This document shows, piece after piece, positions 28,401 to 36,304 of a DNA stretch of 64,000 nucleotides. The stretch comes from Bacteroidia bacterium (GTDB lineage Bacteria > Bacteroidota > Bacteroidia > Bacteroidales > UBA932). The first letter of the stretch is position 1. Each line of letters starts with the position of its first letter. Both the position numbers and the translations under genes were made by a program. The stretch is taken from assembly GCA_030537315.1 (NCBI GenBank), contig JAUNNZ010000003.1, positions 1-64,000 on the forward strand. The letters are read 5' to 3'. Below the pieces are notes generated by a model that was not told the DNA's origin, searched no databases, and saw nothing but the letters and a program-made list of their open reading frames with translations.

Positions 28401-28761
28401 TTCTGACGACATCGTCGCCCACGCAGTGCGCGTGACGCTTGCCGATGCGGCCTCTGAATGGATAGGTTCACAGCTGAATGTCAAGCATATACGTCCGGGA
28501 ATCGGCTATGCCTGCTGCCCGGACCACAGTCTCAAGAGAGACGTTCTCGCCCAACTTCCTCCAGAGCTGGGGATAAGCCTTACTGAATCCTGTGCAATGA
28601 TACCGGAGGCCAGCGTTTGCGGTCTTGCAATTGCCCATCCGCTGGCTTCCTATAATGATATACGTCGGGTGTCCGACTCCGACCTTGATGCTTACGCCGC
28701 ACGGCGCGGCATGTCTGAAGACGAGAAAAATCTCTTCCTTGGGCATTTATTTGGAAAATAA
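25474..28761 (+). CDS. metH: Cobalamin-dependent methionine synthase, compact form
   Basis: 1095 residues against about 1230 in E. coli. It moves a methyl group from methyltetrahydrofolate via cobalamin to homocysteine. Domains in order: homocysteine-binding barrel (1 to about 272, zinc ligands in NCALG and GGCCGTT), folate barrel (about 300-588, NVGERTNVAGS, DINMDDPMVDS), cobalamin domain (about 610-840, DVHDIGKNI with the cobalt histidine), and AdoMet activation domain (to 1095, RPGIGYACCPDHS). Compared with E. coli, about 37 residues are missing right after LDGGMGTMLQ, where LQRGFTEEQVLRMY goes straight to AGADII. Two near-identical 18-residue segments (274-291 and 591-608) sit exactly at the domain boundaries, encoded by a 54-nt DNA repeat. 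ATG 25474 is 3 nt after metF. Confidence 0.94.
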   Translation: MALVLDGGMGTMLQRGFTEEQVLRMYVEAGADIITTNTFTANRISQAAAGLADKAAEMAFEGARTARRVADAAPRKVLVAGSVGPTGKSLTMASDADDPAFREYTFDEMAAAFEEQVSALLKGGADIILLETCFDALNAKALICALEKLGNPCPLYISATVSDRSGRTLTGQTLEAFYRSVSHAKTLAAFGINCALGAAAMAPLVREIASFSSHPVIFYPNAGIPDEFGNYNDTPEEMAEVVGGLVRDGYVQIAGGCCGTTPEHIRAIAQRVNSCGLGENLTGPLCVAEARENDTLFVSGLESVEISPARNFMNVGERTNVAGSRKFARLVAENNWDEALRIAEAQIEGGADIIDINMDDPMVDSTAKMRTFLRHISGEPAIAKAAVMIDSSHWETILEGLKNAQGKCIVNSISLKDGQDEFLRKALEIRRLGGAMVVMAFDEEGQAVTFDRKVAICKRSYELLTAAGVPAGDIIFDCNILSIGTGIAEHARFGVDFIEAVRWIKANLPGAKTSGGVSNLSFAFRGNNAVREAMHSAFLYHAIRAGLDMAIVNPQMIQIYDEIDPELRKRVEDVIFDSDSEATSRLVEFASCGLVENLTDPRCVVEARRDAVADPMERLTAAVVKGVSAGIEESAMEAYGVLKSAVEVIEGPLMKGMEKVGELFAAGRMFLPQVVKSAKVMREAVAVLQPYMGEASQGSGRPVFVIATVQGDVHDIGKNITAIVLQCSGFDVVDLGVMVPCADILDKAGEVGAVAVGVSGLITPSLSRMEEICSEMSARGMDIPLFVGGAAASAVHTAVRLAPLYSNVHYGADASATAVMAKKYIIDAESFIADELKEREKLVALRSSAVAKPAEPVVQDGFAATSFKDIPFCEMPAGEFMGHFDWRLFFAVCGVKCEHCEGAGLKEEALAYLDSAGLKVRLALRFFDAHREGDDIVTPDFRLPMLRDGACLADYFPASESSQLGLFAATVVAPSDSDDIVAHAVRVTLADAASEWIGSQLNVKHIRPGIGYACCPDHSLKRDVLAQLPPELGISLTESCAMIPEASVCGLAIAHPLASYNDIRRVSDSDLDAYAARRGMSEDEKNLFLGHLFGK
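26292..26345 (+). repeat. Palindromic coding repeat, copy 1 (in metH)
   Basis: This 54-nt segment matches copy 2 (27243-27296) at 45 positions and is read in the same frame. It encodes SCGLGENLTGPLCVAEAR between the homocysteine and folate domains. The ends are TTCTTGC and GCAAG, so the inverted terminal repeat is slightly decayed here compared with copy 2. E. coli MetH has no counterpart at this linker, as far as I can recall its sequence. Confidence 0.75.
27243..27296 (+). repeat. Palindromic coding repeat, copy 2 (in metH)
   Basis: Second copy, 951 nt (317 codons) after the first, encoding SCGLVENLTDPRCVVEAR between the folate and cobalamin domains. Its outer ends form a perfect 8-bp inverted repeat, CTTCTTGC (27242-27249) with GCAAGAAG (27292-27299). 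Placement at protein linkers, with the same frame both times, resembles the palindromic elements that insert into Rickettsia genes. Confidence 0.75.
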
Positions 28762-28798
28762 TCGCTACATTAGCGGTTGATCAGTTAGTAGATTTATT

Positions 28799-31237
28799 AT
28801 GAATGTTCTGAAATTCGGAGGCACTTCCGTAGGTTCCGTTGAAGCCCTCAAAAATGTCAAGCAGATTGTATGCTCCCGCAACGAGAGCGTTGTAGTTGTT
28901 GTATCGGCTCTTTCCGGAGTCACTGATATGCTCCTCACTACATCTGCAATGGCAGAGCGCGGTGACGAATCATGGCTTTCGTCTTTCGAGGGCATCCGTG
29001 ACCGCCATCATCAGGTCATAGATGGCCTGAAACTCCCGGCGGCGTCGAAAAAGGCGTTGAGAGCCACCGCAGACGATCTTCTCGTATCCCTTATGTCACT
29101 TTACGAGGGCGTTTTCACCCTCAAGGTGCTTCCGGAAAAGACCAAGTTCGAGATCGTCAGCTTCGGCGAAAGGATATCATCTCAGATCGTTTCCTGCCTG
29201 ATAGAAGGTTCGAAACTCTACAATTCGCTTGATTTCATCAAGACCACACGCGTGGAGGGCAAGGTTGTCCTTGATTCCGAAGTTACCGAGAGCCTTGTGA
29301 AGTCCGCTTTCAAGGGCATCGCGAAGCGCAGGGAGATCGCCATCGTCCCGGGATTCATCTCTACAGACTCCGCTTCCGGCCAGATCACCAATCTCGGCCG
29401 CGGAGGCTCAGATTATACAGCCAGCATCATCGCCGCCGCGCTTGACGCGAAAGGACTTGAGATATGGACCGACGTCGACGGCTTCATGACGGCTGACCCG
29501 AGGATCATCAAGACATCATACGTCATCGACGAACTGAGCTTTGCGGAAGCTATGGAGCTTTGCAACTTCGGCGCAAAGGTCATCTATCCGCCTGCACTTT
29601 ACCCAGTCTGTCCGAAGGACATTCCGGTATATATCAAAAATACCTTCAACCCGTCTGCCGCAGGCACCGTCATCCGCCAGAAGAGCAACGGTTCGGGCCG
29701 CGCCCTCACCGGTATATCTTCCATCAGCGACACCTGCGTGATCACCGTTTCAGGCGCGTCAATGGCTGGTATAGTAGGCATTGACGGCCGTATTTTCAAT
29801 GCGCTTGCGCGCAACAACATCAGCGTTTTCCTCGTCAGCCAGTCTTCATCCGAGACCCATATTTCCCTCGGTATCAATGAGACTTCCGCCGACCTGGCCT
29901 GTGAAGTCCTTAACCGGGAGTTCGCGCACGAGATCGCCGAGGGTTCGATGGCCCCTACGCAGCTTCTCCGCGACCTTGCCACCGTGGCGATCGTCGGCGA
30001 GAAGATGAAGAGCAACGCCGGTGTCGCCGGCAAGCTTTTCAGCGTCCTCGGCCGCAACGGCATCAGCATCATCGCCTGTGCACAGGGCACCGAGGAAAGG
30101 AACATCTCTTTCGTCGTTGAAAAGAAGTTCCTCCGCAAGTCGCTCAATGTCATTCACGACAGCTTCTTCCTCTCTGAATATCAGGAACTCAACCTCTTCA
30201 TCTGCGGTGTAGGCACCGTTGGAGGCAACCTCATCGATCAGATCGCAAGCCAGAGGTCCAAGCTCATGAAGCGTCACGGCCTGAAGCTCAACGTGGTCGG
30301 TATCGCACGCAGCACGAAGGGAATCTTCTGCCGCGACGGCATCGATCTGGCCACATACAAGGAGGAACTCGCAAATGGCATTCCTCTTGACCTTGCGAAG
30401 CTTCGCGACGAGGTCATCGGAATGAACATATTCAATTCCGTATTCGTCGATTGCACCGCAAGCGCAGAAGTAGCCACGCTCTACAAGGATTTCTTCGAGC
30501 ACAGCATCTCGGTCGTCGCCGCCAACAAGGTCGCCGCGTCTTCCGACTATGAGAATTATGCCGCACTGAAGGATCTTGCCCACAAGCGCAACGTCAAGTT
30601 CCTCTTCGAGACAAACGTAGGCGCAGGCCTCCCAATCATCAATACGATCAACGCGCTTCGCAACAGCGGTGACAAGATACTCAAGATCGAGGCCGTTGTT
30701 TCAGGTACCTTGAATTTCATCTTCAACACAATATCCGAGGACATTCCTTTCAGCGAAACCGTCCGTATGGCAAAGGAACAGGGCTTCTCCGAGCCAGACC
30801 CGCGTATCGACCTTTCCGGCAAGGATGTCATCCGCAAGCTCGTAATCCTCGCACGCGAGGCCGGATACAAGGTAAATCAGGAAGATGTTGATGCCAACCT
30901 CTTCATCCCGGCAGACTTCTTCGACTGCTCGATGGAGGAATTCTGGCAGAAGCTGCCTTCTCTCGACGCCGACTTCGAAGAGCGCCGCAAGCGCCTTGTC
31001 GCAGAGCACAAGCATTGGCGCTTCGTAGCCAAGATGGATGCCGGAAAGTTCTCAGTTTCCCTTCAGGAATTCAAGGAAGGCCACTCATTCTATGTACTTG
31101 AGGGATCGAACAACATCATCCTTCTGACCACAGAGCGCTACAACAAGCACCCTATGCTCATCCAGGGCTACGGTGCCGGCGCAAGCGTCACAGCCGCCGG
31201 TGTCTTCGCCGACATAATGAGCATCGCGAACATCTGA
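28799..31237 (+). CDS. thrA: Bifunctional aspartokinase / homoserine dehydrogenase
   Basis: 812 residues. It catalyses the first and third steps from aspartate to homoserine, the substrate of MetX and of threonine synthesis. The kinase domain starts with VLKFGGTSVGSVEALKN and has FGERISSQIV and RGGSDYTASIIAAAL. ACT-type regulatory repeats occupy about 310-460. The dehydrogenase begins near 465 with FICGVGTVGGNLIDQI and contains NVGAGLPIINTINALRNSGD and the catalytic region EPDPRIDLSGKDVIRK. It lies 37 nt after metH with no terminator between, so it may be co-transcribed. It ends 12 nt from the convergent GH5 gene. Confidence 0.95.
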   Translation: MNVLKFGGTSVGSVEALKNVKQIVCSRNESVVVVVSALSGVTDMLLTTSAMAERGDESWLSSFEGIRDRHHQVIDGLKLPAASKKALRATADDLLVSLMSLYEGVFTLKVLPEKTKFEIVSFGERISSQIVSCLIEGSKLYNSLDFIKTTRVEGKVVLDSEVTESLVKSAFKGIAKRREIAIVPGFISTDSASGQITNLGRGGSDYTASIIAAALDAKGLEIWTDVDGFMTADPRIIKTSYVIDELSFAEAMELCNFGAKVIYPPALYPVCPKDIPVYIKNTFNPSAAGTVIRQKSNGSGRALTGISSISDTCVITVSGASMAGIVGIDGRIFNALARNNISVFLVSQSSSETHISLGINETSADLACEVLNREFAHEIAEGSMAPTQLLRDLATVAIVGEKMKSNAGVAGKLFSVLGRNGISIIACAQGTEERNISFVVEKKFLRKSLNVIHDSFFLSEYQELNLFICGVGTVGGNLIDQIASQRSKLMKRHGLKLNVVGIARSTKGIFCRDGIDLATYKEELANGIPLDLAKLRDEVIGMNIFNSVFVDCTASAEVATLYKDFFEHSISVVAANKVAASSDYENYAALKDLAHKRNVKFLFETNVGAGLPIINTINALRNSGDKILKIEAVVSGTLNFIFNTISEDIPFSETVRMAKEQGFSEPDPRIDLSGKDVIRKLVILAREAGYKVNQEDVDANLFIPADFFDCSMEEFWQKLPSLDADFEERRKRLVAEHKHWRFVAKMDAGKFSVSLQEFKEGHSFYVLEGSNNIILLTTERYNKHPMLIQGYGAGASVTAAGVFADIMSIANI

Positions 31238-31249
31238 TCCGCTGCCGGG

Positions 31250-32377
31250 TCATTCGCCCAGCGCCTTGCCGGAAGTCAGGACTGACAGAAGTTCAGGGTC
31301 GGAAATCTCCTGGTTCTCGAGGGACCAGAAACCGAATTCGTCGAAATAGCACCAGGTTGACCAGGCGACATCGTACTGGTCGAAGATGGAGATCATGTCG
31401 CGGTACCAGTTGTATTTGCTCTCGGCGGGAGCCTGCTGGAACACGCCCCATTCTCCGCAGTAGAGTTGCAGGCCCATTCTTTCAGCAGCTTCGAACGCAT
31501 CCTTGAACATGCTTTCAAGACGGTCGCGGTTCCATTCCGTCGTATACTGGCGGAAAATCTCCTGGTGATGCTCGTCAAGCTTGGCGAACTCCTCTTCCGG
31601 AATCATCACGCCCGGATAGGTGACGGGGCCGTAATACTGGCCGCTCTCCGTCCATGGAGCTGTATAATGGGTCAGAGCCATAGGCTCATAGAAATGGCAG
31701 CTGAGAATGATGTTCTTGTCGCCTTCCGGCACCTTGAGATACTTCATCGTACCTACGCCTTGCCAGAGATTGGACCCCACGACAAGCGTGCGCTCGGGTT
31801 CGCGTTCGCGCAGAGCCTTGTGGACTTTAGCCACAAGCCGGTTCCACTGCTCGTGCTCATCGGCGACAGGCTCGTTCATGAACTCATAGGCTACCCAGTC
31901 GGTAGAATAGTCCTTCAAGGCGTCTGACAGCTGATACCACATATTGATGATGCCGTCCTGCGCGGCCTCGTCGGTAAAGAGGGTGTTCTTCTTTCCCTCG
32001 AATCCCGCGTTGAAATTATGAGAGCGGATGATATGAAGGTCAACGATGGCCCTCAATCCATATTTGCGGCAATTGTCAAGCGCACCCGTGAGAAGGTCCC
32101 ACGCCTCCGGCAGCTTGTTCCCTTCCTCATCCCAGAACTGCACTTCGTCAATAGGAATGCGGACGTGGTCAAAACCGGCCTCCGCGAGTCTCGCGATGTC
32201 GGCCTCGGTAACACGCGCGGCGCGCGCCTCCCCTCTGTCCACGCTCTGCGACAGCCAGTGGCTGAGATTCGTTCCACGCTTGATCACAAAGCCTTCGTTT
32301 TCAGTCTGTTTGCTCGTGCAGGATGCAAGCAGCATGCAGCCGCATACCGCCAGAATAGCGACAATGATTCTTTTCAT
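31250..32377 (-). CDS. GH5-family glycoside hydrolase, lipoprotein
   Basis: 375 residues. The signal peptide ends in the lipobox LLASC, so it is lipid-anchored outside the cytoplasm. The mature part fits GH5 (cellulase family A): RGTNLSHWLSQS, FDHVRIPID, the acid/base glutamate in YEFMNEP (about 166), SCHFYEP, and the nucleophile in LYCGEWG (about 306). The family cleaves beta-glucans, mannans or related polymers; the substrate is not readable here. There is no SusC/SusD pair or transporter beside it, so it is not in a polysaccharide utilisation locus. ATG 32377 precedes the signal peptide. Confidence 0.88.
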   Translation of the reverse strand: MKRIIVAILAVCGCMLLASCTSKQTENEGFVIKRGTNLSHWLSQSVDRGEARAARVTEADIARLAEAGFDHVRIPIDEVQFWDEEGNKLPEAWDLLTGALDNCRKYGLRAIVDLHIIRSHNFNAGFEGKKNTLFTDEAAQDGIINMWYQLSDALKDYSTDWVAYEFMNEPVADEHEQWNRLVAKVHKALREREPERTLVVGSNLWQGVGTMKYLKVPEGDKNIILSCHFYEPMALTHYTAPWTESGQYYGPVTYPGVMIPEEEFAKLDEHHQEIFRQYTTEWNRDRLESMFKDAFEAAERMGLQLYCGEWGVFQQAPAESKYNWYRDMISIFDQYDVAWSTWCYFDEFGFWSLENQEISDPELLSVLTSGKALGE

Positions 32378-32400
32378 GGTTGTTTGTATTATCAGTTTTA

Positions 32401-33525
32401 TCAGATACTTTTCACGTAGCACCTCGCGCGTTTCGTGAGCGTGCGGTTGTAGTGTGAAGAAATATTCAGGACGTGGTTGTTGTCCTCCAGTTCGCGGGTG
32501 GCCTCGAGATATTTGATGCCCGTCTTCTGCATCCCAAGCCACATCTTGTCAAAGAACAGAGCCGTCAGGCCCTTGCCTTCATATTGAGGGTCAACGGCAA
32601 CAAGCATTGCATCGGCTGTGTCGTTCTTGTGAAGGGCACGCAGTATATGGAACCAGCCGAATGGGAACAGGTGGCCCTTGGCCTTGATGAGAGCCTTTGA
32701 AAGAGAAGGCATCCAGAACATGAAGCCCACCACCTTGTCCTCCTTGTCGAGAACCACCGAAAGAAGATAAGGGTTGGTATTGGGCATGAACTGATTCTTG
32801 AGGTCGTCGAGCTGGCCCGGAGTGAGCTCTGAATAGCCGTGCAGGCGTGAGTAGCAGCGGTTCATCAGCTCAAAGATACCGTCGACATATTTCGCGACAT
32901 CCTTGTGGGTCGTGACCTTGGCCTGGCGGAGACCGAACCTCTCGCACACAATCTTCGCGGCGCGCGCATTCCTTTCGGGATTATGCTCTGACAGGTCAAC
33001 GAAAAACTCCACCCAGTCGGTGTCCTTCCCGTAGCCGAACTCCTTGATCATAGGGTCATAATACGGGTGGTTGTACTTCCCGTATGCGGTCGGAAGCTTG
33101 TCAAAACCGTCCGTCAAGACGCCGGAAGCGTCGAATTCAAGGAATCCGACCGGGCCGTTCATCTTGTCCAGCCCGTTTTCGCGGGCATAGTCTTCCACGG
33201 CTGAAAGCAAAGCGCCGAGGACATCCCTGTCCTCGATGAAATCAAGCCAGCCGAAACGGCAAATCTTCTCCCCCACCTTCTCGTTGTAGGCGTGGTTTAT
33301 GATGCCGGCTATGCGGCCCACAACCTTGCCGTCCTCATCATAGGCAAGCCAGTATCTGCCTTCGCAAACATCAAACGCGTGATTCTTCTTCGGATCGAGC
33401 GTGTCTCTGTCCATTGATTCGATCTGCGGAACATAATAAGGGCAATCCTTATACAGTTCGTTCGGGAAATGGACAAAGGCCTTCAGCTCTTTGTTGGATT
33501 TAACCTCGCGGACAATTACTTTCAT
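32401..33525 (-). CDS. GNAT-superfamily acetyltransferase-like protein
   Basis: 374 residues without signal peptide or membrane segments. The C-terminal half has an acetyl-CoA-binding pattern: MLVAVDPQYEGKGLTALFFDKMW, then YLEATRELEDN. The N-terminal half (VREVKSNKELKAFVHFPNELY, NHAFDVCEGRYWLAYDEDGKVVGRIAG) resembles a second, degenerate GNAT unit. It recalls YghO-type proteins. Substrate is unknown. It is close to the DUF1846 gene upstream (21 nt) and may share its transcript. Confidence 0.7.
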   Translation of the reverse strand: MKVIVREVKSNKELKAFVHFPNELYKDCPYYVPQIESMDRDTLDPKKNHAFDVCEGRYWLAYDEDGKVVGRIAGIINHAYNEKVGEKICRFGWLDFIEDRDVLGALLSAVEDYARENGLDKMNGPVGFLEFDASGVLTDGFDKLPTAYGKYNHPYYDPMIKEFGYGKDTDWVEFFVDLSEHNPERNARAAKIVCERFGLRQAKVTTHKDVAKYVDGIFELMNRCYSRLHGYSELTPGQLDDLKNQFMPNTNPYLLSVVLDKEDKVVGFMFWMPSLSKALIKAKGHLFPFGWFHILRALHKNDTADAMLVAVDPQYEGKGLTALFFDKMWLGMQKTGIKYLEATRELEDNNHVLNISSHYNRTLTKRARCYVKSI

Positions 33526-33546
33526 ATTGGTTCTGTGTGTTATTGG

Positions 33547-35010
33547 TTAGTCTTTCTTGACAGGGTCGCAGGTAAGTCCAACACCCAATTTCTTGAAGAT
33601 CTTGCGGTCGACTTCACTCAGCATCACTGTGGAATGCACCTGGCAACCGTTGAACTGAGGCAGGGTTTCAAGCGCCTTGCGGCAATTGTCATCGGTTGTG
33701 CTCAGCATCGAGAGCGCTACAAGGACCTCGTCCGTGTGAAGACGCGGGTTATGACCGTGAAGGAAGGTGACCTTTGTCTTCTGTATAGGCTCTATCATGC
33801 TCTGTGGGATGAGCTTGACGCTGTGGTCTATTCCGGCGAGATGCTTGGAGGCATTGAGGATCAGCGCGGCGCTTGGACCGAGGAGGTCACTGGTCTCCGC
33901 ACTGATGAGCGTGCCGTCGGCGAGCTCTATGGCCGCTGACGCCTTGCCGGACTTCTCCTTGCGCTGGCGTGCTGCGATGGTGGCCTTGCGGTAGTCCGTG
34001 GTAATCTTCGCCTGCTTCATCAGCAGGGCTATCTTGTTGACCTCATTGTCGTTGCACTCACCTTCCGCAAGTTTGTCAAGGGCGGTATAGTAACGGCGTA
34101 TAATCTCATCATATGCAGCCTTGCAGCACACTTCCTCATCACTCAGGCAGTACCCTATCATGTTCACGCCCATGTCTGTCGGGGACTTGTACGGATTTTC
34201 GCCGTAGATTCCCTCGAAGAGGGCGTTAAGGACAGGGAATATCTCTATGTCGCGGTTATAGTTTACCGCGGTCTTGCCATAGGCCTCGAGGTGGAACGGG
34301 TCAATCATGTTGACGTCGTTCAGATCGGCCGTGGCGGCTTCGTATGCCACGTTGAGAGGATGTTTGAGAGGCAGGTTCCAGATAGGGAATGTCTCGAACT
34401 TCGCATAACCGGCCTTGATGCCGCGCTTGTGCTCCTGGTAGAGCTGGCTGAGGCAGACCGCCATCTTGCCGCTTCCCGGGCCCGGAGCCGTCACTACGAC
34501 AAGCGGTCTTGTGGTCTCGACGTAGTCATTCTTTCCGAAACCTTCGTCTGAATCGATCAGAGCGACGTTCTGCGGGTACCCTTCTATGGTATGGTGGAAA
34601 TATGTCTTTATGCCAAGCCTCTTGAGGCGGTTCCTGAATGCCGTTGCGCTGGACTGGCCGTTGAAGTGGGTGATGACGACCGAACTTACGAGGAATCCCC
34701 TGCTGACGAACTCCTCGCGGAGCCGGAGCACGTCCATATCGTACGTGATGCCGAGGTCCCCGCGGATCTTGTTCTTCTCGATATCCACGGCGCTGATGAC
34801 GATCACGATTTCGGCGCAATCGCTCAACTCGCTGAGCATCTTGAGCTTGCTGTCGGGTTCGAAGCCGGGGAGAACGCGGCTGGCGTGGTTGTCGTCGAAG
34901 AGTTTGCCGCCGAATTCCATATACAGTTTGTCACCGAATTGAGCTATTCTCTCCTTAATGTGTTCAGATTGGATTTTCTGATACTTCTCCTTGTCGAAAC
35001 CGATTTTCAT
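33547..35010 (-). CDS. DUF1846-family protein
   Basis: 487 residues, cytosolic. Typical of the family are MKIGFDKEKYQKIQSEHI at the start, TTRPLVVVTAPGPGSGKMAVCLSQLY with a P-loop-like glycine-rich stretch (about 170-190), and NPRLHTDEVLVALSMLS near the end. Function is not established to my knowledge. ATG 35010 is preferred over an in-frame TTG two codons upstream. It is divergent from the small gene at 35,083 and upstream of the GNAT-like gene. Confidence 0.85.
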   Translation of the reverse strand: MKIGFDKEKYQKIQSEHIKERIAQFGDKLYMEFGGKLFDDNHASRVLPGFEPDSKLKMLSELSDCAEIVIVISAVDIEKNKIRGDLGITYDMDVLRLREEFVSRGFLVSSVVITHFNGQSSATAFRNRLKRLGIKTYFHHTIEGYPQNVALIDSDEGFGKNDYVETTRPLVVVTAPGPGSGKMAVCLSQLYQEHKRGIKAGYAKFETFPIWNLPLKHPLNVAYEAATADLNDVNMIDPFHLEAYGKTAVNYNRDIEIFPVLNALFEGIYGENPYKSPTDMGVNMIGYCLSDEEVCCKAAYDEIIRRYYTALDKLAEGECNDNEVNKIALLMKQAKITTDYRKATIAARQRKEKSGKASAAIELADGTLISAETSDLLGPSAALILNASKHLAGIDHSVKLIPQSMIEPIQKTKVTFLHGHNPRLHTDEVLVALSMLSTTDDNCRKALETLPQFNGCQVHSTVMLSEVDRKIFKKLGVGLTCDPVKKD

Positions 35011-35058
35011 ATTCAATGCTATTATCTAACAAAAGTACCAAATATTTTTCTAAAATAT

Positions 35059-35066
35059 TAACTTTG
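35059..35066 (+). promoter_or_regulatory. -7 element upstream of the 35,083 gene
   Basis: TAACTTTG matches TAnnTTTG and lies 16 nt before the ATG, implying a very short leader. No TTTG at the -33 position. On the other strand, TACTTTTG (35036-35029) could serve the divergent DUF1846 gene. Confidence 0.45.
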
Positions 35067-35082
35067 TATCAAATATAATCCT

Positions 35083-35526
35083 ATGGCATACGACATCACT
35101 TTGAATCTGCCTTCCGGCTGGCAGAAGGAATCAGACAACTACATCGACGAATCCGGCGCAGAAATCTCTCATCTCGAAGCTCATTTGTACAATGATTCGA
35201 AGCAGCACGACGAGGGCATGATAGACATTTATGTGGGTGAAATGCCTGAAGATACCACTGCGGAAGACCAGGCGTTCTCAAACTATGCCGACATGGTCGG
35301 CTTTTCCGAGGACGATCCCGACGATTTCCAGCCTATCTTCAAGGTGAAGTTCAACGGAAAGAATGCCTTCGGCTTCGAGGCGCTCTGCGAAGACGAGTCC
35401 CCGATGAAATTCTTCACCCAGGAAATCAAAAAAGGCGTCCTCGCCATCATCTGCATTGCCGGCAAGGACGAAAAAACGCTCGACGAAATCTATACTGTCG
35501 TCGAGCGTAACCTTAGGGTGAAATAG
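35083..35526 (+). CDS. Small acidic protein of unknown function
   Basis: 147 residues, acidic, no signal peptide or membrane segment. The pattern (LNLPSGWQKESDNYIDE, VKFNGKNAFGFEALCEDESPMKF, then LAIICIAGKDEKTLDEI) suggests a compact alpha/beta fold that may bind or process a ligand near the plasma membrane, but I do not recognise a family. The coding character is good, with codon use like its neighbours. It ends 4 nt before the convergent gene at 35,531. Confidence 0.75.
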   Translation: MAYDITLNLPSGWQKESDNYIDESGAEISHLEAHLYNDSKQHDEGMIDIYVGEMPEDTTAEDQAFSNYADMVGFSEDDPDDFQPIFKVKFNGKNAFGFEALCEDESPMKFFTQEIKKGVLAIICIAGKDEKTLDEIYTVVERNLRVK

Positions 35527-35530
35527 ACTG

Positions 35531-35902
35531 CTAGAATCCGCCGAAGCCGCCGCCGCCCATCATGGCCTGCATGCGCTCCTGCTCCGCTTTCTGGAACTTG
35601 GCGAAGTTGTCGTCACCGAGGACTTCCTTGAGTTTCTTGTCGCGGTCTGCCTGAAGCTTCTGCATCTTGTCCATATCGAAACCGCCGCCCTGGAACATTT
35701 CGCCCATGGCCTTGCCGTTCTCCTTGAAGATCTCGAGAACCTTTGCGCTCTGAGCTTCGTCAAGCTTTACGGTTTCTTTCAACTGGTCAACCTGCATCTG
35801 AGCCATCTGGTCAGGGTCAAACTGTGGCTGTGCGTTTGCAGCCATGCAGCCGAAGAGAAGCATTGCTCCTGCAACAGCCAATTTAATCAATGATGATTTC
35901 AT
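35531..35902 (-). CDS. Small secreted Spy/CpxP-like protein
   Basis: 123 residues. A signal peptide (KLAVAGAMLLFGCMAANAQ) predicts export to the periplasm. The mature part is helical and charged with LTxxQ-like spacing (QVDQLKETVKLDEAQSAKVLEIF), and ends in a glycine-rich tail (MMGGGGFGGF). This resembles the small helical proteins related to Spy/CpxP that are common in Bacteroidota. Chaperone or metal-binding activity is inferred from the family only. Confidence 0.75.
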   Translation of the reverse strand: MKSSLIKLAVAGAMLLFGCMAANAQPQFDPDQMAQMQVDQLKETVKLDEAQSAKVLEIFKENGKAMGEMFQGGGFDMDKMQKLQADRDKKLKEVLGDDNFAKFQKAEQERMQAMMGGGGFGGF

Positions 35903-35965
35903 TTGTTTTAGATATTAGGTTATTGATTGCTCTGTAAAGTTGCAAATAATATGCCGATTTTTTAC

Positions 35966-35973
35966 TACTTTTG
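35966..35973 (+). promoter_or_regulatory. -7 element upstream of the 35,996 gene
   Basis: TACTTTTG fits TAnnTTTG and lies 22 nt before the ATG. No good -33 box (a TTG sits 23 nt upstream). Confidence 0.45.
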
Positions 35974-35995
35974 AGAAAAATTGGAATGACTTACT

Positions 35996-36304
35996 ATGAA
36001 ATTCTCCAAGGAAATCAAATCTATTGAAGAGGCAATAGTGCAATTGAAGCAGATCGGGTCTCTTCTTGACACAATCGAAACCACCGTTTTGGAGATCGAG
36101 GACAATCTTTGCAACATCGATGAGTCAGTCCCTCACGTAGAACTGGAACCTGAAAAGTTTTCAGAGAATGACAGGCAGCAATACGACAGGCTTGTGACGT
36201 CTCTCAGCGAGGCATACAGCCTTATCGATGAAATTCTCGGTCCTCCGGACGAAGAGCCTAAAGCCCAAGCCCCGCAATCAAAGAAAAGACAAATGTGCTC
36301 ATGA
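35996..36304 (+). CDS. Small coiled-coil protein of unknown function
   Basis: 102 residues, strongly acidic. Residues 1-50 have heptad-like leucine and isoleucine spacing (IEEAIVQLKQIGSLLDTIETTVLEIEDNL, shown broken here), so a coiled coil is likely. The C-terminus is Pro/Lys-rich. The last 47 nt overlap the 3' end of menA on the other strand. No family recognised. Support is a start close to a -7 box and sustained coding character up to the overlap. Confidence 0.55.
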   Translation: MKFSKEIKSIEEAIVQLKQIGSLLDTIETTVLEIEDNLCNIDESVPHVELEPEKFSENDRQQYDRLVTSLSEAYSLIDEILGPPDEEPKAQAPQSKKRQMCS

